Source: an uncultured Flavobacteriaceae bacterium (GTDB lineage: Bacteria; Bacteroidota; Bacteroidia; Flavobacteriales; Flavobacteriaceae). From it: 64,000 nucleotides of DNA. Of the stretch, positions 45,614 through 55,354 are shown piece by piece; position 1 is the first letter of the stretch, and every line of letters begins with the position of its first letter. Location: the NCBI GenBank assembly GCA_905182835.1, contig CAJJDI010000006.1:1-64000 (forward strand). The letters run 5' to 3'. Both the position numbers and the translations under genes were made by a program. Below the pieces are notes generated by a model that was given only the letters and a program-made list of their open reading frames with translations, searched no databases and was not told the DNA's origin.

Positions 45614-46180
45614 TTATTCTTTATATCTTTCTTTATAGGTTCCTTTTTCCGTTTCTATTTTTATCTTATCTCCTTCGTTTATAAAAAGAGGGACATTGAT
45701 TATTGCTCCAGTTTCTACTGTTGCTGGTTTTGTTGCATTTGTAGCCGTATTACCCTTCACTCCTGGTTCAGATGAAATAACCTCTAAGACAACACTAGCA
45801 GGCATTTCCACTGATAATGGCAATCCATCTTCTGAGTTAATTATTACAGTGACCAAAACTCCTTCTTTTAAAAGATTAGAATTATCAATAAGCTCTTTAC
45901 TTAAAGATATTTGGTCGTAATCAGCTGTATTCATAAAATGAAAATCATCACCATCTTTATATAGAAATTGAAATTTATGAGTCTCTACCCTTACTTCATC
46001 TATCTTGTGTCCAGAAGAAAAAGTATTATCTATAACTTTACCATTAGTAACACTTTTTAATTTTGTCCTAACGAATGCAGGCCCTTTTCCTGGCTTAACA
46101 TGTAAGAACTCAATTACCTTATAAATGTCATGATTATAATTAATGCATAATCCGTTCCTTATATCACTTGTATTTGCCAT
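45614..46180 (-). CDS. efp: Translation elongation factor P
   Basis: The protein has 188 residues with the three OB-like domains of EF-P. The tip loop that reaches the peptidyl-transferase site is HVKPGKGPAFVRTKL; its central lysine is the usual site for modification, though no modifying gene is nearby. MPASVVLEV and GATVxxPLFI-type residues (GAIINVPLFINEGDKIKI) complete the family signature. It rescues ribosomes stalled on proline runs. It starts 1 base after lpxA. Confidence 0.95.
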   Translation of the reverse strand: MANTSDIRNGLCINYNHDIYKVIEFLHVKPGKGPAFVRTKLKSVTNGKVIDNTFSSGHKIDEVRVETHKFQFLYKDGDDFHFMNTADYDQISLSKELIDNSNLLKEGVLVTVIINSEDGLPLSVEMPASVVLEVISSEPGVKGNTATNATKPATVETGAIINVPLFINEGDKIKIETEKGTYKERYKE

Positions 46181-46181
46181 A

Positions 46182-46967
46182 TTAGTTTGATTTAAAGTAT
46201 CCTTTCATAATACCTCTATGTGAATTTCGTATAAATTGTAATATTTTATCTCTTTCTGGAGAAGCTTCCATTTCAGCTTCAATTATATCACAAGCTTGTG
46301 AATTATTATAATTTTTTTGGTATAAGTATCTATATATATTCTGTACCTCAGATATTTTTTTTGAATCAAACCCTCTTCTTCTTAATCCTACAGAATTAAT
46401 TCCTACATAAGATAAAGGCTCTCTAGCAGCTTTTACATATGGAGGAACATCTTTTCTAACAAGTGATCCACCAGTAACAAAAGCATGATCTCCAATTGAA
46501 CAAAACTGATGAACTGCGGTTAATCCAGAAATAATAACATAATCACCAACTGTTACATGTCCAGCTAAAGTTGAGTTATTTGAAAATATACAATTATCTC
46601 CTACTATACAGTCATGAGCTACGTGACAATAAGCCATTATTAAACAATTATTACCAATAACAGTTTTCATTCTATCTGTAGTGCCTTTATTTATAGTTAC
46701 GCACTCTCTAATTGTTACATTATCACCAATTTCTACTGTCGTCTCTTCGTTATTGTATTTTAAATCTTGAGGAGTACCTGAAATCACAGAACCTGGAAAT
46801 ATACTACAGTTTTTTCCAATTCGTGCACCATCCATAATAGTAACATTAGGACCAACCCATGTTCCTTCACCAATAACGACATTTCCATCAATTGTTGTAA
46901 AAGGCTCTATGACTACATTCTTTGCTATTTTTGCACTTGGATGTATATATGATAAAGGTTGTTTCAT
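46182..46967 (-). CDS. lpxA: UDP-N-acetylglucosamine O-acyltransferase
   Basis: The protein has 261 residues. It has a left-handed beta-helix of hexapeptide repeats (for example VVIGEGTWVGPNVTIMDGAR) and a C-terminal helical domain with NSVGLRRRGFD. The catalytic histidine is in MAYCHVAHDCIVGD. LpxA transfers a 3-hydroxyacyl chain from ACP to UDP-GlcNAc, the first step of lipid A synthesis. It abuts the lpxC-fabZ fusion with no gap. Confidence 0.97.
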   Translation of the reverse strand: MKQPLSYIHPSAKIAKNVVIEPFTTIDGNVVIGEGTWVGPNVTIMDGARIGKNCSIFPGSVISGTPQDLKYNNEETTVEIGDNVTIRECVTINKGTTDRMKTVIGNNCLIMAYCHVAHDCIVGDNCIFSNNSTLAGHVTVGDYVIISGLTAVHQFCSIGDHAFVTGGSLVRKDVPPYVKAAREPLSYVGINSVGLRRRGFDSKKISEVQNIYRYLYQKNYNNSQACDIIEAEMEASPERDKILQFIRNSHRGIMKGYFKSN

Positions 46968-48371
46968 TTATTTGACTTTAGTTATTTGAGCCATTAATTC
47001 AGCTTCGGCACATAGTTTTCCATTCACATAAGCATATCCTTGCATATGACAAATCCCCCTTCTTATTGGAGTAATTAGTGTGCATTTAAAAATTATTGTA
47101 TCCCCTGGAAAAACTTTATTTTTAAATCTAACTTTATCAATTTTCGCGAAAAAAGTTAAATAATTTTCTGGGTTTTCCAAGGTGTTCAGTACAAGAATAC
47201 CACCAATTTGAGCCATTGCTTCTACAATAAGAACACCAGGCATAACTGGGAATCCAGGGAAGTGACCTTGAAAAAATGATTCATTTATAGTAACGTTCTT
47301 AATTCCAATCACTTTTGAACTTGATAATTCATGTATTTTATCTACAAACAAGAACGGTGGCCTGTGTGGTAATACTTCCATTATCTTATTGGTATCCATT
47401 ACTGGCTCTTTACTGAAGTCTATGATTGGAACATTGTTTTTTCTTTCAATTTTAATAATATCACTCAATTTTTTTGCAAACTTAGTATTTACAAAATGAC
47501 CTGGTTTATTCGCAATTACCTTACCCCTTAGTCTAATACCTGATAGTGCTAAATCTCCAATGACATCAAGTAATTTATGTCTTGCAGCTTCGTTAGGGTA
47601 ATGTAATGTCAAGTTATTTAAAATACCATTTGACTTAACCTTAATGTCATCTTTATTAAAAGCAATTTTTAATTTTGCCATTGTAGACTCTGAAAGTTCC
47701 TTATCAACATACACTATTGCATTGTTTAAGTCCCCTCCTTTAATCAAACCTTCGTTTAATAACATTTCAATCTCATGTAAAAAACTAAAAGTTCTTGAAT
47801 TTGAAATGTTTGTTTTAAAATCTTTTAAATTATTTAGAGTTGCATTCTGAGTTCCTAATATTTTGGTTCCAAAATCCACCATTGTAGTTACCTCATAATG
47901 ATCACTAGGTATAATTGTAATCTCACTTCCTGACTTATCATCCTTGTAGGTAATAACCTCTTTAACAACGTATTCCTTTCTGAAATGTTGAAGATTTGCT
48001 AGTCCAGCATTCTCTAAAGCTTCAACAAAATATTTGGAAGAACCATCCATAATTGGAGGTTCAGATGAGTTTAACTCAATATTAATATTGTCAATTTCTA
48101 ATCCAACTAGTGCAGCTAAAACATGTTCGCATGTTTGTATTGCAACTCCATTTTTTTCAAGTACAGTACCTCTTTGAGTACTGGTTACAAAATTTATATT
48201 AGCTTCTATTATTGGGCTACCATCTAAATCAACCCTTGTGAATGTGTAACCATTATCTGCAATAGCAGGCTTAAATGTTAACTTTACATCTTTACCAGTA
48301 TGCAAGCCAACTCCACTTAAGGAGATAGCTTTAGATATTGTAGTTTGTTTAATTTTAGTAGTAGTAATCAT
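46968..48371 (-). CDS. lpxC/fabZ: Bifunctional LpxC deacetylase / FabZ dehydratase
   Basis: The protein has 467 residues. The LpxC half (about 1-310) has ISLSGVGLHTGKDVKLTF, the zinc histidine H83 in TCEHVLAAL and the later HKLLDVIGDLAL. The FabZ half (about 325-467) has LPHRPPFLFVDKI and GHFPGFPVMPGVLIVEAMAQ, with the catalytic histidine and glutamate. LpxC removes acetate from the LpxA product; FabZ dehydrates 3-hydroxyacyl-ACP, which competes for the same acyl pool. The fusion is characteristic of Bacteroidota. Its ATG overlaps the lpxD stop by 4 bases. Confidence 0.97.
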   Translation of the reverse strand: MITTTKIKQTTISKAISLSGVGLHTGKDVKLTFKPAIADNGYTFTRVDLDGSPIIEANINFVTSTQRGTVLEKNGVAIQTCEHVLAALVGLEIDNINIELNSSEPPIMDGSSKYFVEALENAGLANLQHFRKEYVVKEVITYKDDKSGSEITIIPSDHYEVTTMVDFGTKILGTQNATLNNLKDFKTNISNSRTFSFLHEIEMLLNEGLIKGGDLNNAIVYVDKELSESTMAKLKIAFNKDDIKVKSNGILNNLTLHYPNEAARHKLLDVIGDLALSGIRLRGKVIANKPGHFVNTKFAKKLSDIIKIERKNNVPIIDFSKEPVMDTNKIMEVLPHRPPFLFVDKIHELSSSKVIGIKNVTINESFFQGHFPGFPVMPGVLIVEAMAQIGGILVLNTLENPENYLTFFAKIDKVRFKNKVFPGDTIIFKCTLITPIRRGICHMQGYAYVNGKLCAEAELMAQITKVK

Positions 48372-49363
48372 TTTGAATTGTTTAAATTTTTAAAATGCAC
48401 ATACGATTTGTTAAAATCCAACGCATTAAATGCAGGAGAACCTTTTACAGTAGTATTACTTTTAACATTATTAGTTACGGCAGATTTACCTAAGATAATA
48501 ACATTATCGCCAATTTTTAAATGACCACTAACACCAGACTGTCCGCCAATTTGACAATTCTCTCCAATAGTTGAAGATCCTGCTATTCCACACTGAGCCG
48601 CAATAACTGTATTTTTACCTATCACAACATTGTGTGCAACTTGAATTTGATTATCAAGTTTTACACCTTCGTTTATAATAGTTGAACCTAATGTTGCTCT
48701 ATCAATTGTAGTAGATGCTCCTACGCTTACAGAGTTTTTAATTATCACATTCCCAATCTGTGGTATTTTTATATAAACACCGTTTTTATTAGGTGCAAAC
48801 CCAAAACCATCAGAACCTATAACAGCATTTGAGTTAATGATACAGTTTTCACCAATAAGAGTGTCTTTTAAAATCTTAACACCTGAGTAAACAATAGTGT
48901 TCTTACCAATATTTACATTTTCTCCAATAAAAACATTTTCATGTATTTGAACCTTTTCTGAAATCACTGATCCTGGGCTAACTGTTGTAAAGGCACCAAT
49001 AAAAACATCTTTAGAAAGATCTGAATCTTTTGAAATTTGAGATAAATCACTAACCCCTACTCTAATTTCATTTGATTTATTAAAAAGGTGTAATAGTTTA
49101 ACAAAACTAACATAAGCATTGTCAACTCTAATTAATAAGGGAGTAATTTCCTTTTCAGTTTTGAAGTCTTTATTTACAACTAATATCGCTGCCTTTGTTT
49201 TATAAGCCAAAGAAGTATATTTTTTGTTTGACAGAAATGTAACAGAATCCATTTCAGCTTCTTCAATTTTAGTAATTTTAGAAACAATCACCTCAGGATC
49301 GCCTTCAAGATCTCCATTTAAATATTCTGCTAGTTTTAAAGCACTATAGTTCATACTATGCAA
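48368..49363 (-). CDS. lpxD: UDP-3-O-(3-hydroxyacyl)glucosamine N-acyltransferase
   Basis: The protein has 331 residues from 49363, or 328 from a second ATG at 49354 that fits family N-termini (MNYSALKLAEYLNGDLEGD) better. The N-terminal uridine-binding domain is followed by hexapeptide repeats including GSDGFGFAPNKNGVYIKIPQ, DNQIQVAHNVVIGKN with the catalytic histidine and QSGVSGHLKIGDN. LpxD adds the N-linked acyl chain in lipid A. It heads the seven-gene minus-strand operon. A TATTTTTG box lies just upstream and supports the later start. Confidence 0.95.
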   Translation of the reverse strand: MHSMNYSALKLAEYLNGDLEGDPEVIVSKITKIEEAEMDSVTFLSNKKYTSLAYKTKAAILVVNKDFKTEKEITPLLIRVDNAYVSFVKLLHLFNKSNEIRVGVSDLSQISKDSDLSKDVFIGAFTTVSPGSVISEKVQIHENVFIGENVNIGKNTIVYSGVKILKDTLIGENCIINSNAVIGSDGFGFAPNKNGVYIKIPQIGNVIIKNSVSVGASTTIDRATLGSTIINEGVKLDNQIQVAHNVVIGKNTVIAAQCGIAGSSTIGENCQIGGQSGVSGHLKIGDNVIILGKSAVTNNVKSNTTVKGSPAFNALDFNKSYVHFKNLNNSK

Positions 49364-49370
49364 AAATATG

Positions 49371-49378
49371 AAAAATAT
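49371..49378 (-). promoter_or_regulatory. Candidate -7 box for the lpx operon
   Basis: On the minus strand this reads TATTTTTG, a full TAnnTTTG match. Transcription would begin near 49364, so the first ATG (49363) would be nearly leaderless and the ATG at 49354 would have about ten leader bases. No -33 TTG at standard spacing. Confidence 0.35.
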
Positions 49379-49494
49379 GATAAAAGATGCACTATTTCAT
49401 AATGTATGATTATATAATAGACATATATTTATTTGGTTGTAATAATTGTGTAAATTTATACGTTTTAAATTATATTAATAATAATTAATTAAAT

Positions 49495-51039
49495 ATGAAA
49501 ATTCTTTGGATAGATGATGAAATTGAATTATTAAAACCACATGTTATATTTCTAGAGAACAAGGGTTATTCGCTAGACACATCAAACAATGGTATTGAAG
49601 GAGTGGAAATGTTTAAAAAGAACAAATACTCTGCGGTATTATTAGACGAAAACATGCCCGGATTAACTGGCTTAGAGGTGTTAAATCTAATTAATGAATT
49701 AGATTTTAATATTCCAATTATCATGATTACCAAAAGTGAAGAAGAAAATATAATGGAAGATGCTATTGGTAATAAAATTTCTGATTATTTAATCAAACCA
49801 GTTAATCCAAATCAGATCTTACTAAGTTTGAAAAAATCCATTTCAAAGACTCAGTTAGTTTCCGAGAAGACATTAAGTAATTACCAACAGGAGTTTAGGA
49901 AAATATCAAATGAATTAACGGATGCAAACAGCTATAGTGATTGGGTTAATTTATATTTAAAGCTTATTTACTGGGAATTACAATTAAATAACACGGATGA
50001 ATCGACAATGCAGGGAATATTAATTTCTCAAAAGACAGAATGTAATACTGCTTTTGGAAAATTTATAGAAAATAACTACAAAAACTGGATTAACAATACA
50101 GATGATAAGCCGCTACTTTCTAATAGACTAATATCTGAAAGGTTAGTTAAGGATATCTCTCCAAACCAAAAAACACTATTTATAGTTATAGATAACCTCA
50201 GATATGATCAGTGGAAAACAATCGAGCCCAGTATTTTGAAGTATTACAATAAAATTTTAGAAGAACCCTATTTTAGTATCCTGCCAACAGCAACTCAGTA
50301 TGCTAGAAATTCTTTGTTTTCTGGTTTAATGCCATTAGATATCCAAAAGAGATTTCCTCAATATTGGAAATTTGATCACGAAGAAGGTGGTAAGAATCTT
50401 TATGAAAAAGAATTACTGCTAGAGAATCTAAAAAATTTAGGCTTATCTAATTTAAAAACAGAGTATATAAAAATCACTAATCTAAAAAATGGAAAAAAAC
50501 TAGAAGAAGATTTTAGTTCAAAATCAGAAAATGATTTAATAGCTTTAGTATACAATTTTGTTGATATGCTTTCTCATTCTAAAACAGAGATGGAGATGAT
50601 CAAAGAATTAGCCTCGGATGACAAAAGTTATAGATCACTAACCGCAAGTTGGTTTAACAACTCCTCTCTTATGAGTGTTATTAAACAGGCCGGTGATTTA
50701 AATTACAAATTGATCATTACAACAGATCACGGGACTATAAACGTAAAAAACCCTACTAAAGTAATAGGAAATAAAGATTTAAGTTCAAATTTAAGATACA
50801 AAACAGGTAGAAGCCTATCCTATAATGAGAAGGATGTTGTTTCATTTTTAAATCCAAATAAAATAGGCTTACCATCTGTATCTATTAATAGCCCATATAT
50901 TTTTGCAAAAGATGATAAATTCTTTGCTTATCCAAACAATTTTAATCATTACGTTTCTTATTTCAAAGAAACATATCAGCATGGTGGTGTATCTATGGAA
51001 GAAATTATAATTCCTTATGTTGTATTAGATCCAAAATAG
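49495..51039 (+). CDS. porX: PorX response regulator with PglZ phosphatase domain
   Basis: The protein has 514 residues. The receiver domain (1-115) has acidic pocket D7 D8, phospho-acceptor D51, T79 and K101. A helical linker leads to a PglZ/alkaline phosphatase-like domain (about 210-514) with DNLRYDQWKTIEP, TATQYARNSLFSG and TTDHGTINVKN, residues that bind zinc and substrate in known PorX. PorX regulates type IX secretion genes and hydrolyses oligonucleotide signals. Its partner kinase PorY is not in the window. T9SS cargo is encoded at 1504-1995. tsaE starts 2 bases downstream. Confidence 0.93.
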   Translation: MKILWIDDEIELLKPHVIFLENKGYSLDTSNNGIEGVEMFKKNKYSAVLLDENMPGLTGLEVLNLINELDFNIPIIMITKSEEENIMEDAIGNKISDYLIKPVNPNQILLSLKKSISKTQLVSEKTLSNYQQEFRKISNELTDANSYSDWVNLYLKLIYWELQLNNTDESTMQGILISQKTECNTAFGKFIENNYKNWINNTDDKPLLSNRLISERLVKDISPNQKTLFIVIDNLRYDQWKTIEPSILKYYNKILEEPYFSILPTATQYARNSLFSGLMPLDIQKRFPQYWKFDHEEGGKNLYEKELLLENLKNLGLSNLKTEYIKITNLKNGKKLEEDFSSKSENDLIALVYNFVDMLSHSKTEMEMIKELASDDKSYRSLTASWFNNSSLMSVIKQAGDLNYKLIITTDHGTINVKNPTKVIGNKDLSSNLRYKTGRSLSYNEKDVVSFLNPNKIGLPSVSINSPYIFAKDDKFFAYPNNFNHYVSYFKETYQHGGVSMEEIIIPYVVLDPK

Positions 51040-51041
51040 TT

Positions 51042-51461
51042 ATGGTTAGAAAAATTAAATATAAATTGGAGAATATTGAATTGGCTGTAAATTTTATTTT
51101 AAGTAATATAAATACTAGGTTTTTGCTATTTAACGGTACAATGGGATCAGGTAAGACAACATTAATCAAAGCTATAGTTAGTAAATTAGGTAGTACTGAT
51201 TCTGTATCAAGCCCAACTTTCTCACTAGTTAACGAGTATAAAATAAACAACTCTATTGCTTATCATTTTGATTTTTACAGGATTGAAAATGAAACAGAAG
51301 TGCTTGATATTGGAATTGAGGATTATTTCTTAAAAGATAGTTGGTGTTTTATGGAATGGTCAGAAAAAATACCAAATTTAATACCAGATAATGTAAATTA
51401 TATTAATTTTAAGGTATTAGATGATGACAACAGAACAATCGAAATTGATTTAAATGAATAA
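51042..51461 (+). CDS. tsaE: tRNA threonylcarbamoyladenosine biosynthesis ATPase
   Basis: The protein has 139 residues. Walker A is GTMGSGKTTLIKAI; SSPTFSLVNEY, YHFDFYRIE and MEWSEKIPNLIP are the other family blocks. TsaE is the ATPase that keeps the TsaB-TsaD complex turning over in t6A synthesis. tsaD is 45 kb away. Its 3' end overlaps ald by 8 bases, and it is 2 bases after porX. Confidence 0.95.
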   Translation: MVRKIKYKLENIELAVNFILSNINTRFLLFNGTMGSGKTTLIKAIVSKLGSTDSVSSPTFSLVNEYKINNSIAYHFDFYRIENETEVLDIGIEDYFLKDSWCFMEWSEKIPNLIPDNVNYINFKVLDDDNRTIEIDLNE

Positions 51462-52653
51462 AATTAATTATCCATTTAGTAAAGAGGAATTAATCCCTCA
51501 GGAAGAAAGGCTAGAACTTACTCAAATTAAAAAGGAATTCCTTATTGGAGTTCCGAAAGAATCATCTATAAATGAAAAAAGAGTTTGTCTAACTCCTGAC
51601 TCGGTAAGTTTTCTTGTTTCTAACGATTTTAAAATTAGTATTGAAGCAGGTGCTGGTCTTGGTTCTAACTTCACTGATTTTGATTATTCTGAAGCTGGAG
51701 CAACAATTGTGAAAAATAAAGAAGACATCTACAAATGTCCAATCATTTTAAAGATAGCTCCACCAACTGAGAATGAAATTAACTTAATTAAGTCTAATTC
51801 AATATTAATATCTGCATTAGATTTAAATAAGAATTCTTTAAATATTTTGGATAAATTAATAAGTAAAAAAATCACCTGTATTGCTTTTGAATATATTAAA
51901 GAGGATGATGGTTCTTTCCCTGTCTTAAGTCAATTAAGTGAAATCGCAGGTCAAGCTTCTATTTTAATCTCATCAGAATTATTATCCAACACAACTAAAA
52001 GTGGAAAAGGTTTGTTTTTCGGTAATTTAAGCGGAGTTCCTCCGACCGAAATTGTGATTATTGGATCTGGAAATGTAGCTAAATCTGCTGCTATTACAGC
52101 TACAAAACTTGGGTCAAGAGTGAAATTGTTTAGCAACTCTATTTTTAGATTAAATCAAATTAAAGTATTAATTGACAGTTCTATATATACTTCAACAATA
52201 CAAAGTAAACAACTAACTAAAGCTTTAATGAGATGTGATGTGGCTATAGGCGCAATAAAAGGAAATGAAACAACTTCTTTTGTAGTTAGTGAAGAGATGG
52301 TGATGAAAATGAAAAAAGGAGCAGTTATTGTAGACGTTAGTATTGACTCTCAAGGCACTTTCGAAACCAGTAATCTAACTAGTCACGATAAACCCACTTT
52401 TGAAAAATATGGTGTCACGCATTACTGCGTGCCAAATATTCCTTCTAGATACTCAAGAACTTCATCATTATGTATAAGTAATATTATTACTCCATATTTA
52501 GTTAAGTCAAAAAAATATGGGAGTTTTGAAAACTTTATTAGAAATAATAATTCTCTGAAAAATGGAGTTTATTTATTCAATGGCTTAAACACAAACAAAA
52601 TGATCTACGAATTATTCGAGATTGATTATAAAAATATTAATACTATTATATGA
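51454..52653 (+). CDS. ald: Alanine dehydrogenase
   Basis: The protein has 399 residues. An N-terminal extension with SKEELIPQEERLEL precedes the standard IGVPKESSINEKRVCLTPDS start, as in Bacteroidota homologues. ILKIAPPTENEINLI, ISALDLNKN and the NAD motif IIGSGNVAKSAAI are intact. It interconverts L-alanine and pyruvate plus ammonia. It overlaps both neighbours (8 bases with tsaE, 4 with the DUF4258 gene). Confidence 0.92.
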   Translation: MNKINYPFSKEELIPQEERLELTQIKKEFLIGVPKESSINEKRVCLTPDSVSFLVSNDFKISIEAGAGLGSNFTDFDYSEAGATIVKNKEDIYKCPIILKIAPPTENEINLIKSNSILISALDLNKNSLNILDKLISKKITCIAFEYIKEDDGSFPVLSQLSEIAGQASILISSELLSNTTKSGKGLFFGNLSGVPPTEIVIIGSGNVAKSAAITATKLGSRVKLFSNSIFRLNQIKVLIDSSIYTSTIQSKQLTKALMRCDVAIGAIKGNETTSFVVSEEMVMKMKKGAVIVDVSIDSQGTFETSNLTSHDKPTFEKYGVTHYCVPNIPSRYSRTSSLCISNIITPYLVKSKKYGSFENFIRNNNSLKNGVYLFNGLNTNKMIYELFEIDYKNINTII

Positions 52654-53021
52654 AGTTAATTAACAGGTTTATTTATTTTTTTGGTGGATTTTCTATAGGA
52701 CTAATATTGCTAATGTTCTTCTTGTCAGGAAAAAAAACTAGCTGCGATTACGCTCCTAATTCTAGAGTAATAAAAAATATTAACAGTAAAAATATACATT
52801 ACTCAAGTGAATTACATTCTGCTTTTTTAAAAAATGAAATAACTGCATTAAGAATTCAAAATATAATAAAATATGGTGATGTAAATTTCACGAAAAGTGA
52901 GACTAAATTAGATAGCTGTAAAATTTATGTTATTGAAAGAAGCATCGACGAAATAAATTATTCTGTACAATTAGAAAATTGCACTAATGTAGTAAAAATA
53001 TTGACCTACACTTTAGAGTAG
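52650..53021 (+). CDS. DUF4258-like membrane-anchored protein
   Basis: The protein has 123 residues. A single hydrophobic helix lies near 8-27 (FFGGFSIGLILLMFFLSG). The remainder has DYAPNSRVIKNINSK, SELHSAFLKNEIT and a strand-rich C-terminus with CKIYVIERSID and NCTNVVKILTYTL, resembling the DUF4258 family. No function is known. It overlaps ald by four bases and the convergent proline dehydrogenase gene by nine. Confidence 0.7.
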   Translation: MKLINRFIYFFGGFSIGLILLMFFLSGKKTSCDYAPNSRVIKNINSKNIHYSSELHSAFLKNEITALRIQNIIKYGDVNFTKSETKLDSCKIYVIERSIDEINYSVQLENCTNVVKILTYTLE

Positions 53022-54185
53022 GCTTTTTCTTCTCTTAAATTCTTTCTTAAATAATAATAATTCTCTTGATGTTTGACCTTCAATTGAAGTGTTCTCATCT
53101 GCTCTTCTTAATAAATAAGGTATAACATCCTTAACTGGCCCAAAAGGCAAGTATTTAGCAACTCTATAACCATTAAAAGAAAGGTTATAACTAATATGGT
53201 CACTCATTCCGTACAATTGACTAAACCAAACTTTTCCATCTTTGATGTTTACGTTATGATTCTTAATGTTCTTTATAGCTAACGCATTACTTTCTTCATT
53301 ATGAGTTCCTATAAAGATCGAAAACAAATTAATATGCTCAAACATATAATTAATACAATCATTAAAACACACATCTGTATCGTTTTTACTATTATGAATT
53401 GGAGATGCATAGTTGAGCTTATAAGATCTTTCCCTTTCTTTCTCCATATATGCTCCCCTAACAAGTTTAATTCCAATATAAACCTTTTTAGATTCAAACT
53501 TATTCTGTAGATATTTTATGTAGTTTAATCTATCAACTCTATACGCTTGAACAGTATTATAAACTGTGGTACGTTCACTATTGTATTTAACTATTAAGTT
53601 TTCAAATATCTCATCTACACTGGCTTGTATCCAGCTCTCTTCAGCATCTATTAATACAGATACATTATTTTTCAAGGCACTCTCACAAATTAAGTTGAAT
53701 CTATTTATAACACTACCCCATTCTATTGCTTCCTTGTTAGATAATTTTTTATTACTAGAAACTTTTTCATATAATTTAAACTCTCCAATTGCAGTAGGCT
53801 TAAAAACTATGAAAGGAAAGTTATTACTTGTGTTTAATTTAATAAGGTTTAAAGTTCTCAAAACTGTATTGTCAAAACTTTTATTACTTACTAACCCTTC
53901 AACTGAATAGTCTAGGATGGAATAAATACCACTAGTCCTTAAGTTGTCGATTGTCTTTTTACATTCATCCTCATTCTCGCCTCCACAAAATTGTTTAAAA
54001 ATAGAGGATTTTATTAAAAATTTTATAGGAAATTTAGCTTTCAAAAGTAATAACAATACATATTTACCAATTGTAACTAAAACTGGAAAGGAAATAATTT
54101 TAAAAATTAAATAAGCTCTTAACAAGTCCAAAAAAGACTTATTCTTAAAAGCTATTTCAGTATTATTAAATATTTTGTTTTGCAT
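53013..54185 (-). CDS. Proline dehydrogenase
   Basis: The protein has 390 residues with the ProDH barrel. KLVRGAYMEKERER is the FAD/substrate-binding strand motif, and IGTHNEESNALAI, KVWFSQLYGMSDHIS and VAKYLPFGPVKDVIPYLLRR are the C-terminal family blocks with the paired arginines that grip the carboxylate. It oxidises proline to pyrroline-5-carboxylate and passes electrons to quinone. The P5C dehydrogenase is not in the window. A TATATTTG box lies upstream. Confidence 0.93.
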   Translation of the reverse strand: MQNKIFNNTEIAFKNKSFLDLLRAYLIFKIISFPVLVTIGKYVLLLLLKAKFPIKFLIKSSIFKQFCGGENEDECKKTIDNLRTSGIYSILDYSVEGLVSNKSFDNTVLRTLNLIKLNTSNNFPFIVFKPTAIGEFKLYEKVSSNKKLSNKEAIEWGSVINRFNLICESALKNNVSVLIDAEESWIQASVDEIFENLIVKYNSERTTVYNTVQAYRVDRLNYIKYLQNKFESKKVYIGIKLVRGAYMEKERERSYKLNYASPIHNSKNDTDVCFNDCINYMFEHINLFSIFIGTHNEESNALAIKNIKNHNVNIKDGKVWFSQLYGMSDHISYNLSFNGYRVAKYLPFGPVKDVIPYLLRRADENTSIEGQTSRELLLFKKEFKRRKSLL

Positions 54186-54201
54186 GATTTAAAAAACTAA
54201 A

Positions 54202-54209
54202 CAAATATA
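54202..54209 (-). promoter_or_regulatory. Candidate -7 box for proline dehydrogenase
   Basis: On the minus strand this is TATATTTG, matching TAnnTTTG, 17 bases before the ATG. No matching -33 TTG is seen. Confidence 0.35.
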
Positions 54210-54268
54210 TTTATATACATCGTACTTTTTAAATAATAAACTATTATTTTTAATTTTAATTATATCCT

Positions 54269-55354
54269 ATGAATTCAATTTTAACAAAAAACTATCCAAT
54301 TTATTTTGATAAAGTAGCTTATTCTGAGCTAAATTCTTATCTAGAAAATAATAGTTTTTCAAAAATAATAGTATTAACAGACAGTAATACTAATTTATAT
54401 TGTTTTGAAATATTTAATTCAAAATTAAGCAAACTGAACACAGGTGCTATTTCTAATATTACGTTTCCTTATGGAGAAAAAAATAAGAACATATCGACTT
54501 GCGAATCTATATGGAATCAGCTTTCAAAATTAGGAGCTGACAGAAATTCATTAATAATAAATTTAGGTGGTGGAGTTGTCTCTGACTTAGGAGGGTTCAT
54601 TGCATCGACTTTTATGAGAGGCATAAAGTTTATTAATATACCCACAACACTTTTGTCTATGGTAGATGCTTCTATTGGTGGTAAAACTGGAGTAGATTTA
54701 AATAACTTAAAAAATCAAATTGGGGTAATTAATAATCCGTCAATGATAGTAGTTGACCCAGTTTTCTTAAAAACTCTTCCACAAGACGAAATAAAATCTG
54801 GCTTTAGTGAAATGATTAAACATGCTTTGATTTCAGGTTTAGATTATTGGAATTCAATTAGATCGATTGAACTTAAAAATCTATACGCTGAGAATGTTTT
54901 TTATAATTCAATAGTAATTAAAACTGAAATTGTCGATAAAGATCCTTATGAAAAAAAAATAAGAAAAATTTTAAATTATGGTCATACAATTGGTCATGCT
55001 ATAGAGTCTTTTTGTTTAACTTCTGATAATCACAAGGAGTTAACACATGGGCATAGTATAGCTATTGGCATGATATTAGAAGGTTATATTTCAACTGTAA
55101 AATTGAATTTTGATAAGCATCAGAATAATGCAATAAAAAATCTTCTTTTAAGTAATTTTGAAATAATCAAATTCTCTAGTAATGATATAGAAGAGATCAT
55201 AAAACTCATGAGATTTGATAAAAAAAATAACAAAGGAGAATTGAATTTTATTTTATTAAAAGAGATCGGCAAAGCTGTTATTGATCAAAAAGTTGATATA
55301 GATTTGATAAAAAAATCCTTTTTATATCTAAATGATATTAGACCAATTCGTTGA
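54269..55354 (+). CDS. aroB: 3-dehydroquinate synthase
   Basis: The protein has 361 residues. The NAD and metal motifs are present: FPYGEKNKNISTCESIW, LGGGVVSDLGGFIASTFMRG, PTTLLSMVDASIGGKTGVDL and LNYGHTIGHAIES with two zinc histidines, then THGHSIAIGM. It makes 3-dehydroquinate from DAHP at the start of the shikimate pathway. The 3' end overlaps the convergent Lrp-type gene by 17 bases. Confidence 0.96.
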   Translation: MNSILTKNYPIYFDKVAYSELNSYLENNSFSKIIVLTDSNTNLYCFEIFNSKLSKLNTGAISNITFPYGEKNKNISTCESIWNQLSKLGADRNSLIINLGGGVVSDLGGFIASTFMRGIKFINIPTTLLSMVDASIGGKTGVDLNNLKNQIGVINNPSMIVVDPVFLKTLPQDEIKSGFSEMIKHALISGLDYWNSIRSIELKNLYAENVFYNSIVIKTEIVDKDPYEKKIRKILNYGHTIGHAIESFCLTSDNHKELTHGHSIAIGMILEGYISTVKLNFDKHQNNAIKNLLLSNFEIIKFSSNDIEEIIKLMRFDKKNNKGELNFILLKEIGKAVIDQKVDIDLIKKSFLYLNDIRPIR

